From contig NC_089178.1 of assembly GCF_947507565.1 (NCBI RefSeq), positions 1,674,001 through 1,738,000 of the forward strand: a DNA stretch of 64,000 nt. Reading direction: 5' to 3'. Within the stretch, counting starts at the first letter, position 1; each line of letters starts with the position of its first letter. The stretch is from Oscarella lobularis. Its lineage: Eukaryota; Porifera; Homoscleromorpha; Homosclerophorida; Oscarellidae. Of the stretch, positions 56,071 to 64,000 are shown piece after piece. The notes under the pieces are model-generated. The model did not search any database. It was not told where the DNA came from and worked only from the letters and a program-made list of their open reading frames with translations. A program made the position numbers and the translations under genes.

Positions 56071-59000
56071 TTCTGGGGATGGGAACGTTTCTCCGGGCGC
56101 TAAAACTTTCAAACGATACTGTTTTGTATCTCCCCCTATTACGTTGATGAAAAGATTCGGTGGGCCTTTCTCTTTGCCTAGGTAGACGAATACTATTTGT
56201 TGCGTTGATCTGCTCCGAGCTGTATTGCCTATAGAAATGAATAACGAATCAGTGCGAGCTTTCATTCCGACGTACCCCAATAAAACAGCTAAATCTCTCG
56301 GGACTGATTTCCACATCTCGAGCAAACGGTCTTCTTTTAAAGCAGATGATAGATAATATATGTAGCCAGATTTTCTATCATCGAGATAGGACGGCACGCC
56401 AAATTGATCAGAATAGAGTTGAAGCCCGCTCAAAGATGATATCTTGGAGTTGACAATGACTTGGAAAATCTTGGCCCACGGTAGGTGAGAAGACGACATC
56501 GTTGTCTCGAGCAATTGACTAACTCTGTCAAAGACATTCCTTAGAGATACCCCTCGTCATTGCGAAACCAACCGAACGAAGCAATATACAGAATTTTTCA
56601 AGCCAAGTTCCTGTATAAAATGGAGACATTGATCTTTAACGTTGTCTCCTCCTAAAAAATGCGTCAATCCCAAGACAAATCTCATCTCTCTTGTTACCCA
56701 TTGACGTCGGTAGCCAGTTTTGAATCGTGAGTGACCTTATCGCGTCTTGAACGACTTGCAGTCGCTCAGAAGAATTCCAATTCGTGGGAGGAAGATCTGA
56801 AAATGCAGATTATCTAAAACTTAATCAAGAAGCGCATTCTACTTGAATCTTGCTCGGCTACTTCTTCTGGCGGCCACGAGTAACGAGCCAAATGACGGCC
56901 CCCCGCCAGGTTGGCCAAATGCTCAAGCGTTTCGTTGTAGATTGAAATGATCAACCCAACATCCTAACACGATGGTGCATACGTAGACGTTTGGGTTCTC
57001 CTATCGGTTGTTTCTAACTTTGAGCTCCAAATGACCGCCGTGACTAAATAAGGGCTGGATGAATAAACGGAAAAGGCCAGCCTCGACAAAATCTCGCAAA
57101 TCTTCACAGGTGAGTTCAAAAGGTTTCGCGGACAGGGCGACAAAACTCTCTAGAGATTCGTGAAACTGAAGCACAGAAAATGAAGATAAAAAACATAGTA
57201 GGCATATGTACTATCAAGACGTACTTCTTCACTGTGACCAACGTTACAGCCAAAATTCAAGTAGCGAAACGACGTGATTAGCTCAGAGGAGAGTAAATCT
57301 GATATAGATAAACCTAAAGTAATAATTATAGCAAAAAGAGAACGTAAATCGGCAAACTAATCTACATTTTGCCAGCGTCGTCCCGCTGATCTGAACGTGA
57401 TTGGAAAGATTTAGAACAAAAAGGGAGCGAGCAGGCAGACTGCGTTTCGTGGCTGTGAGAATTTGCTTCAAGCGTTCTCCTTCGCGACTCAATTCAAACT
57501 ACCAAAAAGAAACAGTAGAACATACTCCGTGCGAGTTTGATATCTGGCCTTGCCTCGATATCAAGGTCCAAACTGAAGGGACCGACGACGAATAGAAAAG
57601 CCACGGTACCCGATAGAAGCTTCTGATTCACGTGTAAGGGTGCAGACAAGTCTCCTTTTAAGCCCTATTAGACCAAAGACTATTTTTTTAAAAATCTTCT
57701 GTGACTTTTATATAACCATTATAATTGCCGTGGAGTTCTTGTAAGCAGTGACGTGATGGCAAGTTTCAATCTAGCAAGCCATGGTGCGTATCAAAACGAT
57801 TGTAGTCGAGTTCAACGCATCTCTTCCCTCTACCTTTGATGTACCGCAGACAAAATAGTTTCCTCCAAAGAACTTTGACAGTATCCAACTGAATGCGTCC
57901 TGGGGCAAGGCGGCGGGAAGTGAAACGCACATCTTCCAATAGATCCGACTGCTTGAAGAAGCCCACTTCGTTTGCACTTGCCGATGAACGGCCGCAGCAA
58001 AATCATAGGGATGCCACAAAAGTTCCCTGTAGAAGAAGAACGACGATAAAGATCAATATGAACTAACCGTTTTCCCTGCCTACTTTACTCAAAATACCAA
58101 CGATACGTTATTCCTCTTACCTAGCTTGATGTGCCCTTTTTCCTTCACGTTCGAGCGCTTCTCCAATGTCGTACCCACTGACAAGATCGCTATAAACCCG
58201 AGCGTTCACCTCGAATCAATTGGTCAAAGATCTCTTCTAACCTCATTTTTGCCCGTTTACCGGGCGAGGATGACAGAGAATGACTCGGTCTCAATCGAGA
58301 GGCGCGAATCTCTGGCGAAATAAGAGACGGACCGACAGGAAAACGATAGAGCCTCTCTCTCAACTGCTGCCTAGCCTGCAATAGCCTCCGCCAGCTAAGA
58401 GAGAGAGAGAGATTTTGAGTACGCAAGCTTTTGGCAATTTCAGCTGCGATTTCTCAGCTTTCAGACTGACTGATTGAAATAGCGAGCACGCCTCATTTCG
58501 ACTGATCGTTGACTAAGACGATTGAGACATTCTCTTCGCAGTGATCGTTCTTCATTTATTGACTCATGGCTGACTGACATTGCCATGATGTGAACGCACG
58601 AGTCAATGACCGTGTCGCTGACTTCCTCGCCCACTTTGCGTACAGTCAAGGCGTCCAAGTGAGAATTGAGAGCTTCTCTAAAGATCGGTATCGTTTCCAA
58701 GCAAAGGTGGTGGCACTTCGTCTCGGCCGACTGACCTCAATACGTCTTTTGCAATTTGCTGAGTAAGAGATGCAATTGTTGAATTGACCATCTGATTGGC
58801 TTCGTGGCAAATCGCTTGTCCTATAGCCAACATCTGATCTCTGATAAAAAACCGTGAGAGCCGTCTTAATTAAACTGAAACTCTAAATCATCGTGCCTTT
58901 TCTGCTGTTCCACTGTAATCGTTTCACGTGCAGCTTCACCGCACAGTTTCACAACGACGTCTCCCAAAATTGCTTCCCAAAGCGAATTAGCGACATTTTT

Positions 59001-62000
59001 CAAGACGCCAACCTTAAAAAAAAGACGAAAAACGTCGTTACACGAAATAGCCAAAGTTCAAACTTCAATCAAAGTGCGCTATTACTTCGCTGTGAACATC
59101 TTCCGCAAGAGCCGTCACTTCTCTGTGCACCGTCTCAACCAATATGTTCTCTGCCGTCTCAAGCAAAATCTATTCAAGACAATCAAAGAGAATACCACGA
59201 GATTACAATAGGCTACTTCTTTTGTAACGATCTTTTCCTCTTGTGGCTCCGCTTTGACTTCAGGTACGTAAATTGTTGTCGGCTTGCTTGAACCGAAACT
59301 TGAGTGTGGCTCGTGGAGCCCAAATGCGGGCAAAGAGCCACCGTAGACTACCTGAATCGCGCGCATTAACGAAATTATGCGCGGAACACCGAAATGATAC
59401 TTCGCCAATGCTGCAAGTTCGCTTTGACTCAATTAGTTGTTCGGCTCTTTGAATGGGAAAGGCTTCAGTGGGAGATGTCAGTTGGTTTCTTGTAAAGATG
59501 ACTGAGCCATCTTCCGCATCCAAGCCGTAATGAACGCAAAAGTTGGCAGCCTATGCGAAAGAAGAGTTGAAAACGCAGAACACGCATGAAGACTGAATTC
59601 TGAAAACGCGAGGTTGGGTATTCTGTCCTCTCGATTTCCTTTTGTGGAAGGAAGAAAGGAAGAGGGAACAGTAGACTGACAAATAGCGGGGCCCGGCTAG
59701 CTCAGACATAGATACATGTACGTAACAGCAAACGAATCTTTTCGTAAGGAGCCCTGTGTCGTGCACTCACATCGTTTTCATCTTCGAAAGCAAGTAGCTT
59801 GACCAGTTCTTGCAGAGGAAACCGAGTTTCCCCCTTTGGAATAGAGTGACCTCGAACTATAGTTTTGAGAGCACTTGCTCGTATCTTCATGTATATATAA
59901 ACGCCCAAATTGCAAGATTAATCAAAACTCTGTTACCTGCTGAAAGTATCGATGTAAAATACAGGCATTCAAGTATGTTGCACGCCTAAATTAACAAAAC
60001 AAAGTGGATTGTCGCGATACATCAAATCCCCTTTCTGGAGAAAGACTCTTACCGCACTAAGCGAAAGAAGCGAACGTAGTTGTTGCTACTGTAAGCAGAG
60101 TGCACAGCCAAGGCGAATTTCACCGCTGTTGACTGCCGAACGGCTGGAGAAAGTGTCAACACTTCGCTGCAAGAAGAAACAGTGACCGTTTGTGCTGCAT
60201 GTGTAAAAAGCACCGATTCTCCGTTTACCGCAAGACGTCGCCCTGATCGAGTTGAAGAAGAATGCTGTACGCACGAAACTCGGCTTCTGAGCTGCAACGA
60301 ACATTCTAAGGCGCATGTGTATGTAGTGATAGAGCGAGAGAGAGCGAGAGACTTGAGAGAACGCAACGTTACCTGAAGATCGTTTAGATCGGCGTAGTAT
60401 TGCTTCAAACTTTGCAGACACTTGGTCAAATTTTCGTTGTTGATTTTCGGATCAAATGATCGCAGATCCTCTTCGCACAGACAGTGAGCAGAAAAAACGT
60501 GAAATCTGGAGACAAAAATAGATGCAAAAAGAGCATGCAAATGCACTATCTAACCTGGTTGCTTTTTCTGTCAAATCCACAGCATCCACGCTGCAAATGT
60601 GCTGTTGGGTAAGATCCTACAAAACAAGCATTTAGTAAATCCAACGACGACAACGTGTACTCCACCTTGCGTATGGCTCTTGTGCGATTCCAAACAAAAT
60701 CAAACCATTCAGACCAACGGCCTTTGCTTTGGTCCATGATCTGCGTGACTAGGTAGTTCATTGTCAAGTTGAGAACAGAAGGCGGCCGTATTTCATGAGG
60801 AAGAGGCTCCTCCTATTTTAAGAGAAAAATGTAATACGTAACTACACGGTAACGGATGAACCGTTTGACTGAGCATCATGCATCAATGCCCACTCAAATC
60901 CCTGCCTGCGTGGTTAGAGGCAAATGCAGTGGTAAATTAATTTCTAAACTCTTGCCAACTACACTGTCAAGGGTCTAAACGCAGTTCAGTCAGAGACAGC
61001 TAGACGTTACGAGCTCCTATCGCGTCTTTACTTTTCGCGTATACGGTACAGTACCGTTCGAAAGGTTTAGGCTCACGCATTATCATCATAAATGCCTTTT
61101 TTTACCAATTGCTTTGCAAACGTTAAGGCTTTGAAGGAAGCACGCATGACCGCGACCTACTCTATACTGTATACCACCGGGGCCAGATGACTGCAGCTAC
61201 TCACGACCTCGTTGAACCGAAATCAATGCGAAGCAGTTGTAAATACATTTCTGCCGGCGAAAACAAATTTTTGTCGCAAATTGATCAGAAAACGCAAAAA
61301 GACGGGACAGCGAATGTGTGCTACGCACGTAAGGCACGCCCTGTCACGCACGCTACATGACGTCAATCGTGACGCAGAACGCGGCAAAATGCTTTATTAT
61401 ATACGAGAAGGAGAACCGAGGAATTAGCCGCAAAGTACATTGTATATAGAGACGCGAAAAGCGATTCTCACGCATACGAAGTAACGGCAATACCAACGGG
61501 CCGGTTTTCTCAAATTATCTAACCGAGTAAGTGAGCGAGAACTAGATTTCTCCAGGGGTGCCTAAGACTTTGAACGGTAGGTGCTGTATGTACCGTATGT
61601 ATCCTGTCTACAGCATGATCAATGAATCATACAAACCTTGTCGGCTGAGGACCTTGAATACTCTTTGACAGCTTTTCTGTGATCGAAATAGCGTTCGCCT
61701 TCGCTCTGCAGCAATACGTCAAAAAGAAGATTGCAACGCAAGAAAAAGCGGTGCTACCCCGAAAGAAAGTTCAAAATAGCTGTACTTCCGCTGGGATTCT
61801 CTCTCGTATCGTTCCTAATGCGACAGATAAACCAAGGAAATTATTCTTTGGAGCGCAGAGAACCTTTTCGGGACACATATCAGGACAGCTGCCGACGACG
61901 GCTTGAGCTGATTGAATAGATGTATCTTTTACAACAGCTACATGCATAGACATATAAGACTGCGTAGTCTCTAACCAGAAAGCGTATATAAAAGAGTACG

Positions 62001-64000
62001 ACAAGTGCCTATTCTATAACAAAAGCCACCAAAGACTGCAGGGTTCTGCTGAGAATTTTTTTAAGTGTGGGAAGAGGGTCTGGAAGCATAGATATTTATA
62101 TTATTGCAAGTGAAGTCTTCGGCAGTAATTATAATTGAAAGTGTTGGAAACTGAGTTTTTCTTGGGGAGTGTTGCCAATCTCCCTTCTACCCTAGCCACG
62201 AGCTCTGCTCTGCTCCATCTGATTAGTACTTGTAAACGCTGGGTATTTATACTCATACGCGACTACCCGGTAGGTCCAAACGACTGCAGCTATTCACAAT
62301 CAAAAAGTGGCTCGTTGGAACCGAAACCGTTGCTAATCGGCCGCAAATACAATTCTGACCACAATAACAAACAAAATTTTGTTCGAAATCAATTCGAAAC
62401 GCGAAAAACGACAGCGGAATGTGTTCTACGTACGCAAGACACGCCTTGTCACGCGACATTGAGCAACGCATGACGTCAATCATCGCTTTGCTACGAAATG
62501 CTCTAATACGAGAAGTAGAAGCGATGAATCGATCGCAAAATGCATTGTGGGTCTATTCTAAAGACATTGAGTCGCTATTTGGACGCAAAAAGCGAACGCA
62601 TACGCAGTTACGGCAGTACGCTTGGTCAGCAAAATCAAGGTGCTACGTCCGGTTCTATAACGGGCAAGTCAAATGATACCCAAACAATCCGACGAAAACG
62701 CTACGTAGCTAGACTATTTGACCCGTTTCTCGTCAAATTACCTAACCAATGGGCAGGGTATGATAAAAAACGTCGGTACTGTGCGCGTTTCACAGGGTCG
62801 GGGCCCGACCCATGCCGACCTATGTGGGCAGAACCCTGCTTGAAAGGCGTTTGAAAGTGCAGTATTGTCCGAGTTTGATCAGTTTCCTTCTACCATCGTT
62901 CGCGTGGTCACTATACGGCGGATTTTCGGGCCGGGAGCAGACCCCAATTCTGGAAACGCTTCAAACCGCGTAAGGTCGCGTCACATTCAGCAAGCAGACA
63001 TTTCAACTAATTAATAATTATTGCTAGTCTTACCTTGTCTCATTTGATTGTCTCTTTTCTTGAGTTCTTCGTATCTTTCCGCCGCCGAATAGGAAGCGAC
63101 GAGAGGCTTTGTTCTCGACCGTAAACCCACGCCACCGACTCCACCGCTATCAAAAGTTTTCATTGAATCGTTCTCCGCTGTTGGCTCGTCCCTTTGCATC
63201 TCAGAAGAAGAAGACGACGCCGCCGCCGCCGCCGACTCAATAGACGCCGTTGAAATCTGAGAGGCGCTGTTCGTCGTAGCAGCATGAAAATTGGCTTCGC
63301 TTCTTTGCTCTACGTCTTCGGATATTCTATCCGGACTGACAATACTTTGCGTTGGTCTTTTCGCAATGAGACGTTTCGGACTGCCTAACGGATTCTGTCG
63401 TTTGAAAGGATTAACTGCAACGGTGGCACTAGGAAGACTGCTTCTGGCAATTGTAGAAACATTTGGCTGCTGCAGCCCATGAGGTCTTGCGGAACTTGAG
63501 GTAAGGGGAGTCGTAGTGGTGGTGGGGGCGGCGGTGGTTGCGGCTGTGGTAGAAGAAGATGACTCTTTTCCGAGGCTGCTGGGAGTCGTTGATTTGCTAG
63601 AGCCTATAAGAAGTATACTTTAAAACCAAACTACCAATCTGTCTTTGAGAGAGGCCTCGAAACTGAAATCTCCCTTCTCTCCCCAAACATACAGAACGTG
63701 CTAACGTAACTCACCCGCGTGCCAGAACATGTGAACAAGAAACTCGTCTTGATCATGTTTGATGCATTTTCCGAGTCCCTTCGCTTTAACGGCAGATTCC
63801 TGAGAAAAAATTCCGAAAAGATACAATCTCAATATTAGATTAATTTCATCCAAGTACGCGTGCATCCACGTTAGAGGTTTCCTTACATGATTGGCATACG
63901 TCACGGTAGCGTATAATTTGCTTAAATTGCGTTCAATTTTGTCGATTTTCCCAAATTTCGCGAAATGTTCGACCAACGCTTTGCCGGGTAACTCGCGCGG
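56008..64000 (-). CDS. MCM3AP: MCM3AP / GANP (Sac3-type TREX-2 scaffold), 5' end outside window
   Basis: GANP is the TREX-2 scaffold for mRNA export. At the right edge an RRM is seen ([36 protein letters not shown]). A low-complexity Ser/Thr/Ala exon follows, then [18 protein letters not shown]. The Sac3 domain is assembled from [94 protein letters not shown] and [21 protein letters not shown]-terminal exons ([74 protein letters not shown]) match the GANP C-terminal region. An in-frame TGA at 56557-56559 interrupts this last part. Two introns of about 0.8 and 1.1 kb hold repeats. The last frame ends at TAA 56008-56010. Confidence 0.9.
61190..61525 (+). repeat. Dispersed repeat, copy C, in GANP intron
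   Basis: The region from TCGTTGAACCGAAATCAATG through CACGCCCTGTCACGC and ATGACGTCAATCGTG to CTCAAATTATCTAACC runs parallel to 62305-62755, with many shared blocks and the same orientation. It is a diverged relative of the element at 62038-62839. Confidence 0.7.
62038..62839. repeat. ~800-bp element with 12-bp terminal inverted repeats, in GANP intron
   Basis: GCAGGGTTCTGC near 62038 is exactly complementary to GCAGAACCCTGC ending near 62839. The interior has no transposase-like reading frame. It shares its left end and its right end with copy A and its middle with copy C. I could not find a target-site duplication. This looks like a non-autonomous DNA transposon. Confidence 0.65.
63206..63234. 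repeat. Short GCC and GAA codon repeats in GANP exon
   Basis: On the gene strand these encode a run of about five Ala followed by Ser residues, a low-complexity linker between the RRM and the Sac3 domain. Confidence 0.7.

Noticed and set aside
56557-56559. TGA as a selenocysteine codon in GANP
   Set aside because: GANP is not a selenoprotein and I see no SECIS-like structure downstream. A nonsense change or an error is simpler.
61679-61906. Small + strand gene in GANP
   Set aside because: It overlaps in antisense the Sac3 exons that encode [15 protein letters not shown] and AVKEYSRSS.
1-64000. tRNA, rRNA or spliceosomal RNA genes
   Set aside because: I looked for tRNA B-box-like GTTCGAATC motifs and conserved rRNA segments on both strands and found none with a foldable context. 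A dedicated covariance-model search would be decisive.

Overview
This is nuclear DNA of a gene-dense eukaryote, most likely an early-branching, ciliated animal. A homoscleromorph-type sponge with a compact genome is my best guess, by inference only. Genes are split by GT-AG introns, many only about 48-60 nt long. Start codons of divergent genes can lie 40-105 bp apart, and stops of convergent genes 47-82 bp apart. The gene set is animal-like: an intraflagellar transport protein (IFT121), a SynGAP/DAB2IP-type RasGAP, a VLK/PKDCC-type secretory kinase homologue, a ZER1/ZYG11 receptor, GANP, and lysosomal beta-mannosidase. There are no operons and no prokaryotic features. I found no rRNA, tRNA or CRISPR.

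Layout. 1-1060 (+): 3' end of a VPS13 gene. 1438-5573 (-): ZER1/ZYG11 homologue. 5620-11650 (-): WDR35/IFT121. 11863-16111 (-): beta-mannosidase. 16216-17335 (+): DNAJC27, divergent from the mannosidase. 17382-19230 (-): ankyrin-repeat TKL-like kinase. 19374-20996 (-): SLC37A4-like transporter. 21001-22560: a large inverted repeat. 22731-24531 (+): PRSS16-like S28 serine peptidase. 24777-29043 (-): ZSWIM protein. 29359-31950 (-): ORC1. 32122-33846 (-): intronless sphingosine-1-phosphate lyase. 33896-36560 (+): EXD3/Mut-7-like exonuclease, followed by a frame-broken Mut7-C relic. 37239-41962 (-): RasGAP, with a 200-base assembly gap. 42275-45334 (+): a VLK-like domain, a Cys-rich domain and a Four-jointed-like domain in one secretory-pathway protein. 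45388-46702 (-): exosome RRP4. 46968-50032 (-): BAR-PH-ArfGAP protein. 50142-52363 (-): RNF14-like RBR ligase. 52404-53324 (+): SURF6. 53407-54041 (-): small single-pass membrane protein. 54183-54890 (-): unrecognised gene. 54950-56070: repeats and a 49-bp minisatellite. 56008-64000 (-): MCM3AP/GANP, 5' end beyond the window.

Functionally the genes are unrelated housekeeping and trafficking loci: vesicle and lysosome (VPS13, mannosidase, S28 peptidase, ArfGAP), cilium (IFT121), DNA replication and RNA (ORC1, RRP4, EXD3, SURF6, GANP), ubiquitin (ZER1, RNF14) and signalling (RasGAP, ankyrin kinase). The most striking items are the VLK/Four-jointed-like fusion in which both kinase halves look catalytically degenerate, the 1.56-kb inverted repeat whose left arm begins 4 bp from a start codon, the CACGTG boxes clustered near start codons, and the repeat family that has invaded GANP introns and apparently its C-terminus. 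Gene spans run from start codon to stop codon and include introns. Splice sites were read by eye and protein families were recognised from memory of related sequences, not by search.
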